Assembly (NCBI RefSeq): GCF_001187725.1
Contig: NZ_LGIQ01000002.1
Location: 318,890-382,889 of the forward strand
Direction: 5' to 3'
Length of the DNA: 64,000 nucleotides
Source of the DNA: Brevibacillus reuszeri
GTDB lineage: Bacteria; Bacillota; Bacilli; Brevibacillales; Brevibacillaceae
The position numbers were made by a program, and so were the translations under genes. Under the pieces are notes generated by a model. The model was not told the origin of the DNA, did no database searches, and saw only the letters and a program-made list of their open reading frames with translations. Below, in pieces: positions 8,003 to 17,001 of the stretch; within the stretch, counting starts at the first letter, position 1; each line of letters starts with the position of its first letter.

Positions 8003-9484
8003 TTATTCCACAGTCAGCTCGGCTTGGGACTTGCCAGCCCAATCGCCAACTGGAGTGACCGTATAAGTAGTACCTTCTGCCAGTTTACCATCTTGCGCCA
8101 GATCAAACACCCCTACAGCGCCCTTGCGGCTGGAGTATTTATACGTAGCGAGCAGCTTTTGACCGTCTGCACTTGTGAGCTCTACGCTGCGTCCAGAGAA
8201 CAGCTCATCGCCTGGATCTTCGGACACGGTCACACTGATCGAGTTTTCGCTGAGTGCTTCCGCTTCTGTTATTTCCAGTGGAGCGATTTCTTTGGCGACG
8301 AATGTTGAATTGGCAATGGCTGCCCAATCGGATGTCACGGTGTACGTTACACCAGGAGTGAGCACCTGACCCTCAGGGAGACGGAATTTTGGTTCTTGCT
8401 TGCCGTCTGTCGATTGGGTAAATGGAACGTATTTTGCCACGATTGGCTGTCCGCCAGCAGGGGTAATCGTTACTTGACGTGCTTGGCCAGACGAGATGAT
8501 TTGATAGGTCTGTCCATCTGCTTGGTTGTTGTCGTCCAGAACGAATGCGCTAGCTCCACGTCCAGCACTGTATGCGGAGATCACATATCCATAATCGACT
8601 ACGCCGTTTTCCTGGAGAGATTCCACTTCGAATGTGTCATAGGAGACTTGTCTAGCTTCTGTCATGTCGAGCTTGGTTGCATTGCCTACGAATGTGCCAG
8701 CTTTTTGACCACGATAAGTCAATGTGTAGGTCGTACCTGGCTTTTGAACCGATGTTGGCACGATGTACGTATTCGTCGAACCTGTTTTCAGGCGAGGCAG
8801 GTTGGTCAAGGTCAGCCCGTCGTTAAATACGAAGTCTTCTTTTGCTTTGGCAAATACTTCGTTCTCCGCTGTCAGAGGAGCGTCGACTGTCACGATCAGC
8901 GTAATCGCGTTCAATGCGTGAACGCTTGTAATTTTGGCGTCAGGCGAAGGAATGGCTTTGTGCGCTGTTTTCAACAGGAATGCGACTTCACCGCGAGTGG
9001 CATTGTTATTTGCCGAGTAAAAGCGCTCCATCCAGTAATTCACTGATTTCGCATCGCGCTTCAACGCTTTGGATACGACCTGCACCAGCTCCGCGTCTGT
9101 TACGGTTCCACGAGGGTCGAAGTTGCCGCCCGGAGCCTCCATGATGTCTTGTCCGACCAGCTCTGCTGCATATTTGTAATACCATGCGTTCTGGTTGGCA
9201 TCTGCGAAGCTAGGCAATTTCTCTGCTTTCCCTTGCAAGCCGAATGTCAGTGCAACCATTTTGGCCAGCTCAGCACGGGTGATTTGATTGTGAATGCCCA
9301 TCGAGTGATCCTGATAGCCTTGCATGATGCGCAGCTGGGACAGCTCATTTACTGCCTGTTGAATTTCCTGGGCAGAGAGTGGTACCGCTGCAGCCGATGC
9401 ATGTTGAGCGGCAAAAGGAAGAGAGGTGGCACCAAGTACAGTTGCGAGCATGAGAGTAGCGAGTTTATTCGAAACCTTATTCAT
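8003..9484 (-). CDS. S-layer-homology (SLH) domain surface protein
   Basis: 493 aa from ATG 9484, chosen for AAGGAGG directly upstream; a longer in-frame extension has no ribosome site. Signal peptide about residues 1-31 (cleavage near HASA). Two SLH-type repeats follow (IMQGYQ..ITRAELAKMVALTFGL; FADANQNAWYYKYAAELV..FDPRGTVTDAELVQVVSKAL), with a third weaker one near NNATRGEVAFLLKTA. SLH domains bind pyruvylated cell-wall polymer. The C-terminal 330 residues look like repeated beta-sandwich domains (VTYTVTSDWA, TTYTVTPVGDWAG). Partner function unknown; it sits in front of the ankyrin lipoprotein and behind a two-component system. Confidence 0.88.
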   Translation of the reverse strand: MNKVSNKLATLMLATVLGATSLPFAAQHASAAAVPLSAQEIQQAVNELSQLRIMQGYQDHSMGIHNQITRAELAKMVALTFGLQGKAEKLPSFADANQNAWYYKYAAELVGQDIMEAPGGNFDPRGTVTDAELVQVVSKALKRDAKSVNYWMERFYSANNNATRGEVAFLLKTAHKAIPSPDAKITSVHALNAITLIVTVDAPLTAENEVFAKAKEDFVFNDGLTLTNLPRLKTGSTNTYIVPTSVQKPGTTYTLTYRGQKAGTFVGNATKLDMTEARQVSYDTFEVESLQENGVVDYGYVISAYSAGRGASAFVLDDNNQADGQTYQIISSGQARQVTITPAGGQPIVAKYVPFTQSTDGKQEPKFRLPEGQVLTPGVTYTVTSDWAAIANSTFVAKEIAPLEITEAEALSENSISVTVSEDPGDELFSGRSVELTSADGQKLLATYKYSSRKGAVGVFDLAQDGKLAEGTTYTVTPVGDWAGKSQAELTVE

Positions 9485-9618
9485 CAGAAAAGCCTCCTTG
9501 TGATCAACAGGTATGGTAGTTGCTTGCCTTACCTGTATGATAAAGGAGACTGCTAAACTCCCAAGAAACCTGGGCTTAAAAGATTCTAAAATAGTTCTTA
9601 ACAAATTATTAAATACGT

Positions 9619-10314
9619 CTATACCGTAAATCGGTACCCCGCGCCCCAGACCGTTTCAATGTATTGAGGATTGGACGGATCGATCTCTACCTTTTCCCGC
9701 AGCTTGCGAACATGAACGGTTACGGTTGCGATATCCCCGCTGGAATCCATCCCCCAGATTCGCTCAAACAGCTCGTTTTTGCTGAAGACGCGATTCGGAT
9801 GACTAGCCAAAAATTCAAGTAGACTAAACTCACGTGTCGTGAAAATGACTTCCTGATTACGGACATAGACTCGGTGGGCGACTTTATCGATGACCAGACC
9901 ACGAATGGAAATCTCTGATTTTTGAACCGGCTCCTTTTTTCCAAGAAGCCGCTCGTATCTGGTCAGGTGCGCCTTGGCCCTCGCTACCAATTCGCTAGGG
10001 CTGAAAGGCTTGGTAATATAATCATCGGCACCGAGGTTAAAGGCGCGGATTTTATCAATCTCTTCTTTTTTTGCGGAGACGATCAGGATCGGAACTTCCT
10101 TGTTCTGTCTGATTTGACTGCATAATTCAAACCCGTCCATGCCAGGGAGCTGCAAATCGACAATAATCAGGCTGTAGTCCTCATTCAGGGCAAGCTGCAG
10201 GCCTTCGTTGCCCGTATGACATAAATCTACGAGAAACCCGTTCAGCTCAAAATAGTCACGCTCCAGCTGAGCGATAGTGGTTTCGTCCTCAATGATGAGG
10301 ATGCGCGTCGCCAT
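9619..10314 (-). CDS. OmpR/PhoB-family response regulator
   Basis: 231 aa. Receiver domain with acidic pocket E9/D10, phospho-acceptor Asp53 (IVDLQLPGMD) and Lys in the VSAKK segment; C-terminal winged helix (residues 130-231) with the typical TTREFSLLEFLASHPNRVFS and GAGYRF ending. Start ATG 10314 has AAGGAGGGACA upstream, inside the kinase gene end; the kinase stop overlaps it by 26 bases. Target genes unknown, although the SLH gene lies immediately downstream with its own promoter region. Confidence 0.93.
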   Translation of the reverse strand: MATRILIIEDETTIAQLERDYFELNGFLVDLCHTGNEGLQLALNEDYSLIIVDLQLPGMDGFELCSQIRQNKEVPILIVSAKKEEIDKIRAFNLGADDYITKPFSPSELVARAKAHLTRYERLLGKKEPVQKSEISIRGLVIDKVAHRVYVRNQEVIFTTREFSLLEFLASHPNRVFSKNELFERIWGMDSSGDIATVTVHVRKLREKVEIDPSNPQYIETVWGAGYRFTV

Positions 10315-11791
10315 GGGAATCTGTCCCTCCTTGGTTTGTCGTCCGTTTTAACGTAAAGAACAGGCTTGTTCCGAGACCCTGCTTGCTCTCTACCCAAATC
10401 GAGCCGCCGTGTTCTTCGATGATTTGTCTAGCAATGGCAAGGCCCAATCCGCTGCCGCCTGTAGAAGAATTGCGGGACTGCTCGGCACGATAAAAACGCT
10501 CGAATATATGCGGGATCGCTTCCGGGGCGATGCCCATGCCATTGTCTCTGATTTCTACCGTGACCCATTGCGGTGATTCTTGTACGGAGACGTGAATCAT
10601 TTTCTCTTCTTTATCCATAAAGTTCTGGGCATTTCCGATGATATTCAGTAGCGTCCGTTTACATTTTTCCAGATCGGCAACGACCTCAATACTATGGCTC
10701 TTCCGCTGATCCCATTCCAGGGTTATACCCTTTTCCTCCATGACGTAGTGCAGCTCATCAATACAATCGTCGAGGAAACGCACGATATCTACATGCTCAA
10801 ATTGGAACGGAACCTGCTTCAAGTCGAGCTTGGAGTAGAGGAACAGCTCGTCTACCAGTTTATCCAGATCGACTGCTTTGGAATAAATGATATTGACGTA
10901 CTTGTCCATTTTCTCAGGTGTATCAGCGACCCCGTCGCGAATTCCTTCGATGTAGCCTTTGATATTTGTGATTGGGGTACGCAAATCATGCGAGATATTC
11001 GAGATGAGTTCTTTACGATTTTCCTCGTCCTGCAAGCGAAGCTGTACGGATTCCTGCAATCTCCTGCGCATGTTCTCGAACGCTTCGTTCAATTGACCGA
11101 TTTCATCCTTGGAGTGCAGATCAAGCGAAAACTGCAGATTGCCTTCCTTGATGTGCTCTGCGGAGTTGCGCAATAAATCGAGCGGCTTGACGACGCTGCG
11201 GGTAATCCAGCGGTATAACAGCACATTCGCGATCACAATGACTCCGACGAGAATCAGGATGAGGATGGGGAGAAGCCTGCGTGTCACTTCACCAAAAGGA
11301 CTGCGCTCGCGGATAACAAAGACACTGCCCTTTGCTCCGTCTGAGAACCGGAAGTCGAATTTGGCATAGGCGTAAAAGCGTTCACCGATGTTAAAGGTAT
11401 TGCGTATCTGATTGTTGTTCAGGTCATAAGGAGGCAGATTCTCCTCCAATTCGGGCTGGTTAAATGTGCGGGATTCAAAAACCTGATTGCTTTCACGGCG
11501 GATGTAAAGACCAGCCCGCTCTGTTTTCAGCTTGAAGTCATAGTCGAGCAAAAGCTGCTGGTTTTGCAGCTCATCGGGTTCGTTTTTGGCGAGATATTTT
11601 AACTCGAGAAAGATCGATTCCTCCTGCTCAGTTAGTGGGTTGAGCTGGTAATGAACCTTGTAAAAATCGCGAAAGCTGTGAATGTCGCCGGTTGCCGCAA
11701 TCGTAAACAAGCTGGCAGTCAGGACAAATACCAATAAGCTGATGACAAGCATGCCCGTGTAGGACAGAAGTAGTTTAATTCGGATAGACAT
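10289..11791 (-). CDS. sensor histidine kinase
   Basis: 500 aa. Membrane segment near residues 8-32, extracytoplasmic sensor about 33-170 with no recognised fold, second membrane segment 174-196, HAMP linker about 197-250, HisKA with phospho-acceptor His268 (NISHDLRTPITN), and an HATPase domain (NIIGNAQNFMDKE, DNGMGIAPE, STGGSGLGLAIA). Partner of the overlapping response regulator. Start ATG 11791 follows GTGAGGTGAGC. Confidence 0.93.
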   Translation of the reverse strand: MSIRIKLLLSYTGMLVISLLVFVLTASLFTIAATGDIHSFRDFYKVHYQLNPLTEQEESIFLELKYLAKNEPDELQNQQLLLDYDFKLKTERAGLYIRRESNQVFESRTFNQPELEENLPPYDLNNNQIRNTFNIGERFYAYAKFDFRFSDGAKGSVFVIRERSPFGEVTRRLLPILILILVGVIVIANVLLYRWITRSVVKPLDLLRNSAEHIKEGNLQFSLDLHSKDEIGQLNEAFENMRRRLQESVQLRLQDEENRKELISNISHDLRTPITNIKGYIEGIRDGVADTPEKMDKYVNIIYSKAVDLDKLVDELFLYSKLDLKQVPFQFEHVDIVRFLDDCIDELHYVMEEKGITLEWDQRKSHSIEVVADLEKCKRTLLNIIGNAQNFMDKEEKMIHVSVQESPQWVTVEIRDNGMGIAPEAIPHIFERFYRAEQSRNSSTGGSGLGLAIARQIIEEHGGSIWVESKQGLGTSLFFTLKRTTNQGGTDSHGDAHPHH

Positions 11792-11949
11792 ACGCTCACC
11801 TCACTTGGGCAGGGGGATTGATGACAAGGATACCATAGTATGACATGTCCATGATATACAAGCAAAATCTTCTACGACAAAGAAAATCAGTTATACTGTG
11901 TGGTAAGGATAACCGAAGAAACAGAAGAGACTGGAAGGGTGGAGGAGTC

Positions 11950-12747
11950 ATGAAAGTAGCAATCGCACAGCTTACGGCTACGATGGATAAAGCAGTGAAT
12001 CTGCAAAAAGCAGTAGAATATATCGCCAAGGCAAAAGCTGCAGGAGCGGATTTTGTCATTTTGCCAGAAATGTACAGTGCACCGGCCACACCAAAGTCGG
12101 GAGTAACGCCTGCCGAAGTAGCGGAGCCAATGGACGGTCCATTTGTTTCCGGCCTCGCCAAGGCAGCAAAGGTGCATGGTGTATACGTTGTATGCGGTGT
12201 GTTCGAAAGTATCGCGGGTGACGAAAACCGCGCCTACAATACAACCGTCTTCCTCAATCGAGCTGGCGAGCTGATTCATGCCTACCGCAAGACGCATCTG
12301 TATGACGCCTTTTCTTACAAGGAGTCGGATTATATCGCACAGGGAGATAACCCGTACCAGGTGGTAGAAACCGAGTTTGGCAAAATCGGACTAATGGTAT
12401 GCTATGAAGTCAGATTCCCGGAAATAGCCAGACAGTTTGCACTGCAAGGAGCGGATATTTTATTTGTGCCCGCAGGCTGGGTAGCAGGTGCGATGAAGGA
12501 AGACCACTGGGAGACACTGGTCCGTGCTCGCGCGATTGAAAACACGATGTTTATTTGTGCGGCAGATCAAGTGGGCAACATTTTTGCCGGTCGCAGCATG
12601 ATCGTCGACCCGATGGGCGTGGTTATGGCAAGCGCAGGAGAGGAAGAAGCGCTGATTGTAGCCGAGCTGGACCCGGAGCGTATCTTGCGTGTACGCGGTA
12701 AATTGCCAAGTGTAGCGAATCGCCGCCCGGAAATGTATACGAATTAA
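11950..12747 (+). CDS. carbon-nitrogen hydrolase (nitrilase superfamily)
   Basis: 265 aa. Catalytic triad visible: Glu40 (FVILPEMY), Lys114 (YRKTHLYD), Cys151 (GLMVCYEVRFPE). Layout fits omega-amidase or deaminated-glutathione amidase type enzymes, which hydrolyse short amides such as alpha-ketoglutaramate; the exact substrate is uncertain. ATG 11950 is favoured by GGTGGAGGAG; an in-frame upstream extension has no ribosome site. Divergent from the two-component system. Confidence 0.88.
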   Translation: MKVAIAQLTATMDKAVNLQKAVEYIAKAKAAGADFVILPEMYSAPATPKSGVTPAEVAEPMDGPFVSGLAKAAKVHGVYVVCGVFESIAGDENRAYNTTVFLNRAGELIHAYRKTHLYDAFSYKESDYIAQGDNPYQVVETEFGKIGLMVCYEVRFPEIARQFALQGADILFVPAGWVAGAMKEDHWETLVRARAIENTMFICAADQVGNIFAGRSMIVDPMGVVMASAGEEEALIVAELDPERILRVRGKLPSVANRRPEMYTN

Positions 12748-12758
12748 AAGGGAAATAG

Positions 12759-12803
12759 AAGCGTCTGTACCTCGCAGTAGCAGTGGGGAGCAGGCGCTTT
12801 TTT
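12759..12803 (+). terminator. Rho-independent terminator
   Basis: AGCGTCTG/CAGGCGCT stem followed by six T. Confidence 0.7.
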
Positions 12804-12928
12804 CCGGCTTTAAACAGGCTGTGGCCCAGCACACATTCACCCGATTTCTATATGATAATAGCAGATAAATATAATTCATTAAGGTCCTTATGAGAGCGTT
12901 ACCATCATGCGAAAGGAAGTGTGTCCTT

Positions 12929-13177
12929 ATGTTTTGGGTTGTGTGGGCAATCGTAGGTGTTGTCGTTTGGTGGGCCATGAATATGTTGATGACAGGCAAA
13001 GCAAGTGGAACTGGCTGGTGGGCTTCGCTTATCGTTGCGCTGTTGGGTAGCTGGCTTGGCGACCTCGTTTTGGGCAATTGGCTGTGGATGTGGGCAGGCT
13101 TCAACGTCATTGCCGGAGTGATCGGCGCCGTCGTGCTGACCTGGCTGTGGAATTTGATTACCAAGAAAGCGAAGTAA
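12929..13177 (+). CDS. small membrane protein, GlsB/YeaQ-like
   Basis: 82 aa, Trp- and Gly-rich, with three hydrophobic segments (FWVVWAIVGVVVWW, ASLIVALLGSWLGDLV, FNVIAGVIGAVVLTWLW). The pattern resembles the transglycosylase-associated GlsB/YeaQ/YmgE family of stress membrane proteins, but that name reflects context in other species and no enzyme activity is implied. Start ATG 12929 has AAAGGAAGTG upstream. Confidence 0.75.
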   Translation: MFWVVWAIVGVVVWWAMNMLMTGKASGTGWWASLIVALLGSWLGDLVLGNWLWMWAGFNVIAGVIGAVVLTWLWNLITKKAK

Positions 13178-13199
13178 GCATAAGATATAGTGGTGGGAT

Positions 13200-13235
13200 A
13201 CCAGGGAGCGTCTAAGTGACGTGCCCTGGTTTTTT
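13200..13235 (+). terminator. Rho-independent terminator
   Basis: ACCAGGG/CCCTGG stem with an inner GCGTC/GACG pairing, then six T. Repeat copy 1 begins at the next base. Confidence 0.85.
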
Positions 13236-13350
13236 AACGTATAAGAATTTATAAGCGCGACGCTTATGAATTCTGGAGCGCATGGAAACTTTCCGCTAAA
13301 ACGCGGTCGCTCCTCCTTGAGGAAGCCTCGATAGAGGTTTTCTTATTGAT
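13236..13350 (+). repeat. dispersed structured repeat, copy 1
   Basis: Starts AACGT directly after a terminator T-run. Hairpin 1 is AGAATTTATAAGCG (13245-13258) pairing with CGCTTATGAATTCT. Then a constant core: TGGAGCGCAT, TTCCGCTAAAACGCGGTCGC, TCCTCCTTGAGG, CCTCGATAGAGGTTTTCTTA. In the core GGAGCG pairs with CGCTCC around CCGC/GCGG, and CCTC-GATA-GAGG forms a last hairpin before a T-rich tail. It shares the core with copies at 15006-15135 and 61083-61200. Confidence 0.85.
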
Positions 13351-13459
13351 TTTTATTCGCACCAATTTACTTGGTTTTGATTACGATGGAAAAACGAGAG
13401 GTTCGCCTACGGCTGGACAAACGTTTTTATTCCGAAGTGTAATGATAACAAAATCGCAC

Positions 13460-13489
13460 TTGACCAGTAGGGATTGTAGGTAATATAGT
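13460..13489 (+). promoter_or_regulatory. sigma-A promoter of tcyP
   Basis: TTGACC (13460-13465), 18-base spacer, TATAGT (13484-13489). It leaves a leader of about 55 bases before the GTG start. Confidence 0.6.
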
Positions 13490-13547
13490 ATGCTTATTCT
13501 CATTCTCAATTTCTAAGTTACTTCTCAGTGAAACGGAGGGAAATCAA

Positions 13548-14936
13548 GTGTCAACATTATTGACGGTCGTTAACATTGTTGTATTACTTGCTATCATTAT
13601 TGGATTGTACGCAATGCAAAAGAAACACATTTCGTTTTCGAAACGGGTGTTTGTCGGTCTAGGCGTCGGGATCTTGTTTGGTCTAGTCCTGCAATACATC
13701 TATGGAACAAAATCCGACGTCTTAAAAGCGACTATCGACTGGTACAATATCGTCGGAAAAGGGTACGTGAAGCTGCTTCAAATGATTGTAATGCCATTGG
13801 TCTTCATTTCGATTGTCTCTGCATTTACCAAAATGAAACTAACCAATAACATTGGAAAAATCAGCACGCTGATTATCGGCTTGCTGGTGGGAACAACCGC
13901 AGTAGCTGCGGCGATTGGAATTGCGTCTACATTGGCCTTTAATCTCGATGGAGCACAGTTCCAGCAAGGAGAGGCTGAAACAGCGCGAATCGGTCAGGTG
14001 GAGCAGCGTCTGGGTGATATCCAGAGCATGACACTGCCACAAAAAGTGCTGGAGCTGTTGCCAGCGAATCCGTTCCTCGATTTAACAGGGGATCGTCCTA
14101 CTTCTACTATTGCAGTCGTAATTTTTGCAGCCTTTATCGGAATTGCTTATTTAGGGGTTAGAAAGAAAAATCCTGAGCAAGCTGAGCTATTCTCCAAAAT
14201 CGTAGATACCTTCCATGCTGTCATCATGCGCGTCGTTACGATCATTCTGCGTCTGACTCCGTACGGGGTACTCGCGATCATGACGAGAGTGGCAGCAACC
14301 AGTGATTACAATGCCATTTGGCAGCTGGGCAAATTCGTAGTGGCATCGTATGTGGCACTTGCGATTATGTTTATCATTCATTTGCTGCTCCTGGCTTTCG
14401 CAGGACTGAATCCGATTACGTATGTGAAAAAGGCGTTCCCTGTCCTTACCTTTGCGTTTACATCTCGTACGAGTGCGGGTGCATTGCCGCTGAATGTTAA
14501 AACACAAACACAGGATTTGGGTGTTCCAGAGGGAATCGCCAACTTTGCCGGCTCATTTGGTCTTTCGATTGGTCAAAATGGTTGCGCAGGTACCTACCCA
14601 GCTATGCTCGCGGTGATGGTAGCGCCATTGGCTGGTATTGATCCGTTGTCTCCTTCCTTTATCCTGACACTGATCGCAGTTGTGGCACTCAGCTCGTTTG
14701 GGGTAGCAGGTGTAGGTGGAGGAGCGACCTTTGCAGCTCTGCTCGTACTGTCTACCATGAATCTGCCGATTGCGATCGTGGGCTTGCTGATTTCCGTAGA
14801 GCCATTGATCGATATGGGACGTACTGCGCTCAACGTGAGCGGCAGCATGACGGCTGGTGTCCTGACAAGCAAAGCGACGAAGGAACTGGATACGAATACG
14901 TTTAATGATACGAAGTCTCAATCCGTAACCGTTTAA
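13548..14936 (+). CDS. tcyP: L-cystine:cation symporter TcyP
   Basis: 462 aa dicarboxylate/amino-acid:cation symporter family protein, nearly colinear with B. subtilis TcyP (463 aa). Landmarks: MQKKHISFSKRVFVGLGVGI near the start, TFAFTSRTSAGALPLN (serine-rich hairpin), FGLSIGQNGCAG, and EPLIDMGRTALNVSGSMTAG near the end. Imports cystine as a sulfur source. GTG start with ACGGAGGG upstream. It stands alone between two direct copies of the structured repeat. Confidence 0.95.
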   Translation: MSTLLTVVNIVVLLAIIIGLYAMQKKHISFSKRVFVGLGVGILFGLVLQYIYGTKSDVLKATIDWYNIVGKGYVKLLQMIVMPLVFISIVSAFTKMKLTNNIGKISTLIIGLLVGTTAVAAAIGIASTLAFNLDGAQFQQGEAETARIGQVEQRLGDIQSMTLPQKVLELLPANPFLDLTGDRPTSTIAVVIFAAFIGIAYLGVRKKNPEQAELFSKIVDTFHAVIMRVVTIILRLTPYGVLAIMTRVAATSDYNAIWQLGKFVVASYVALAIMFIIHLLLLAFAGLNPITYVKKAFPVLTFAFTSRTSAGALPLNVKTQTQDLGVPEGIANFAGSFGLSIGQNGCAGTYPAMLAVMVAPLAGIDPLSPSFILTLIAVVALSSFGVAGVGGGATFAALLVLSTMNLPIAIVGLLISVEPLIDMGRTALNVSGSMTAGVLTSKATKELDTNTFNDTKSQSVTV

Positions 14937-14961
14937 ACAAACGACCATTCATCGTAAAAAG

Positions 14962-15005
14962 AACCCGGCTACACCGTCGAGATGACAAGTGCAGCCGGGT
15001 TTTTC
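14962..15005 (+). terminator. Rho-independent terminator of tcyP
   Basis: AACCCGGCT/AGCCGGGTT stem and T-run. Repeat copy 2 starts immediately after it. Confidence 0.8.
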
Positions 15006-15135
15006 AACGTGTAAGAAAGTTTAAGCGCTTCACTGTATGAAAGCAAACTTGCTTAAACTTTCTGGAGCGCATAAAAACCTTCCGCTAAAACGCGGTCGCT
15101 CCTCCTTGAGAAGGCATCGATAGAGGTTTTTTTAT
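15006..15135 (+). repeat. dispersed structured repeat, copy 2
   Basis: AACGTGTAAGAA start, then hairpin 1 with a perfect 13-bp stem AGAAAGTTTAAGC (15014-15026)/GCTTAAACTTTCT (15051-15063) and a longer loop than copy 1. The core TCTGGAGCGCAT, TTCCGCTAAAACGCGGTCGC and TCGATAGAGGTTTTTTTA matches copy 1 closely. It lies between convergent genes and directly downstream of the tcyP terminator. Confidence 0.85.
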
Positions 15136-15140
15136 TTCGT

Positions 15141-16790
15141 TTATTTCGTTACAGACGTAAATTTGAAGTAGGCACCACCGAGTGGGAAGATGATGAAGTC
15201 CTTCACTTTATCATTTTTTACATAAGGGCTTCCGCGGAAGTTGATTGGAGCCAGCGGCATTTCATCCATCAGGATGGTTTCTGCATCCAGCAGGATTTGC
15301 TTGCGCTTGTCCAAATCTGGCTCGTGGTAGCTCTGATCAATCAGCTCCTTGAATTTTGGATTCTCCCAGTCAGGGTGGTTGTTTCCACCTGTTTTGTCGC
15401 GGAACATTTCCAGGAAGTTGATTGGGTCATTGAAGTCTGCGCCCCATTGGAAACGGATCATGTCAAAATTCGCTTGCGATCTCATGTCACGGTATACCTT
15501 CAGCTCAGCTGTATATAGCTTTACGTCAACGCCAAGAGCCTTTTTCCACTGGTCTTGGAGAGCCTCGGCTACTTTTTTATTCGTATCCGTTGTATCAAAT
15601 GTGTACGTAACGTTTGGGAAGGTAGTCAGACCGAGCTCCTTCATACCCTCTGCCAGCAGTTGCTTCGCTTTTTCCTTGTCTTCTTTGAAGTAGCCGTCTT
15701 TGTTCAGCCCCATCGAGGTTGGTACCCATCCGTATGCAGCTGGAACGCCAGTCTGCAAAATGTTGTCGATGATTTCTTGACGATCGATGGCATAGGCAAA
15801 GGCTTGTCTGATCTTCTTGTTATTAAATGGTGGTTTATTCGTATTAAATACGACGGATTGTGTACCAGGGTTGTCAGCTACCATCAGCTTGCCAGCGTCT
15901 TTGAGCGACTGGATCGCATCGGTTGGCAGCGTGGAGGCCGGATATCCGCCCCAGTCGATATCACCATTTTCAAACATGGAGAACGCCGTGTTGTTGTCTT
16001 CAATCATGACGATTTCGAGACGATCCAGCTTGACGTTGTCTTTATCCCAATAATTCGGGTTTTTCGTGAAGACGATTTTGCTTTTGTGCTCCCATGTATC
16101 CATGATGAATGGACCGTTTCCGACGATTGTTTTTGCTTCGTTTGCCCATTTCGGGTTGCCTTCAACCGTTTTCTCATGCAATGGGAAAAGAGTCGGGAAG
16201 AAGGTCAGCTCACGGAAAAACGGAGTTGGAGACTTCAGGTTGAATTCAACCGTATAGTCATCGAGCGCTTTCACGCCTACATCTTCAGGCTTTCCTTTGC
16301 CTGTATTGTATTCCTCTCCACCTTTAATGTAATAAAGCTGATAGGCGTACTCGGAAGCTGTTTTTGGATCGAGATTGCGTTTGATCGCATAGACGAAATC
16401 GTGTGCGGTAACAGGATCGCCATTGCTCCACTTTGCGTCCTTGCGAATTTTGAACGTATAGTTGGTGTAGTCAGGCGAGTTGGTAAAGCTCTCGGCGGTC
16501 GCATTGGTCAGCTGGCCGTTCAAATCGTAGTTGGTCAAGCCTTCAAATGCAGCGTAGATCATGTCGAATGAGTCAGCGTCGACTGCGATACCCGGGTCCA
16601 TGGAAGGTGGCTCGCTATTGATACTCCAATGCAACACCATTGGCTCTGTCTTTGTACCTTCTGCTGGTGTTGTAGCGGGCTGTGTAGTTTGTCCCGCTGG
16701 TTGTGCAGGTGCTGGTTGAGAGCTGGAACAGCCAGTTATTACCCCAAAAAGCAAGGTAAAACAGGTCGCCAGTGCAAGACCCTTTTTCAT
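15141..16790 (-). CDS. oligopeptide ABC transporter substrate-binding lipoprotein (OppA/DppE family)
   Basis: 549 aa from ATG 16790, which has AGGGGGAT upstream; the open frame runs far upstream of it without a start signal. Lipobox FGVITGC gives Cys21 as lipidation site, followed by a Ser/Pro/Ala/Gln/Thr-rich linker. Family SBP_bac_5 features: EPMVLHWSINSEPPSMDPG, KWSNGDPVTAHDFVYAIKR, NGPFIM, FNTNKPPFNNKKIRQAFAYA. Captures oligopeptides outside the cell. No permease or ATPase genes are adjacent, so it must work with components encoded elsewhere. Confidence 0.93.
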   Translation of the reverse strand: MKKGLALATCFTLLFGVITGCSSSQPAPAQPAGQTTQPATTPAEGTKTEPMVLHWSINSEPPSMDPGIAVDADSFDMIYAAFEGLTNYDLNGQLTNATAESFTNSPDYTNYTFKIRKDAKWSNGDPVTAHDFVYAIKRNLDPKTASEYAYQLYYIKGGEEYNTGKGKPEDVGVKALDDYTVEFNLKSPTPFFRELTFFPTLFPLHEKTVEGNPKWANEAKTIVGNGPFIMDTWEHKSKIVFTKNPNYWDKDNVKLDRLEIVMIEDNNTAFSMFENGDIDWGGYPASTLPTDAIQSLKDAGKLMVADNPGTQSVVFNTNKPPFNNKKIRQAFAYAIDRQEIIDNILQTGVPAAYGWVPTSMGLNKDGYFKEDKEKAKQLLAEGMKELGLTTFPNVTYTFDTTDTNKKVAEALQDQWKKALGVDVKLYTAELKVYRDMRSQANFDMIRFQWGADFNDPINFLEMFRDKTGGNNHPDWENPKFKELIDQSYHEPDLDKRKQILLDAETILMDEMPLAPINFRGSPYVKNDKVKDFIIFPLGGAYFKFTSVTK

Positions 16791-16832
16791 TAAAATCCCC
16801 CTAGAAAATAGTAAACATGCATATATGTATTC

Positions 16833-16861
16833 AGAATATTCGTTTATGTTTTTAAAGGCAA
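16833..16861 (-). promoter_or_regulatory. candidate sigma-A promoter of the peptide-binding protein gene
   Basis: On the minus strand TTGCCT, 17-base spacer, TATTCT, with about 40 bases to the ATG. Confidence 0.4.
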
Positions 16862-16931
16862 TGGAATTTTTTAATTTCTCGACAAAAATTTTCTTTATAG
16901 GCGAAATATGACGATCATTGTAGAAGAAAAG

Positions 16932-16960
16932 TTGACAAAAGCTGGAGAGGTATTTACCAT
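16932..16960 (+). promoter_or_regulatory. candidate promoter of the marR-type gene
   Basis: TTGACA (16932-16937), 17-base spacer, TACCAT. The palindromic operator begins 7 bases after the -10, so a bound regulator would cover the start point. Confidence 0.45.
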
Positions 16961-16966
16961 GAAAAG

Positions 16967-16984
16967 TAATTAAGTGTTTAACTA
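16967..16984 (+). promoter_or_regulatory. palindromic operator, site 1
   Basis: TAATTAAGTGTTTAACTA, identical to site 2 except for one base in the left arm. It sits 17 bases before the marR-type ATG. Probable binding site of the protein encoded at 17002-17457 (autoregulation). Confidence 0.65.
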
Positions 16985-17001
16985 CTTTTACAGGTGATTG
17001 C

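Noticed and set aside
8396..9046. 216-codon plus-strand frame
   Set aside because: Antisense to the SLH gene; Cys-rich and Val/Phe-rich composition typical of a shadow frame.
15555..16571. 338-codon plus-strand frame
   Set aside because: Antisense shadow of the peptide-binding lipoprotein gene, whose family match is clear; no ribosome site.
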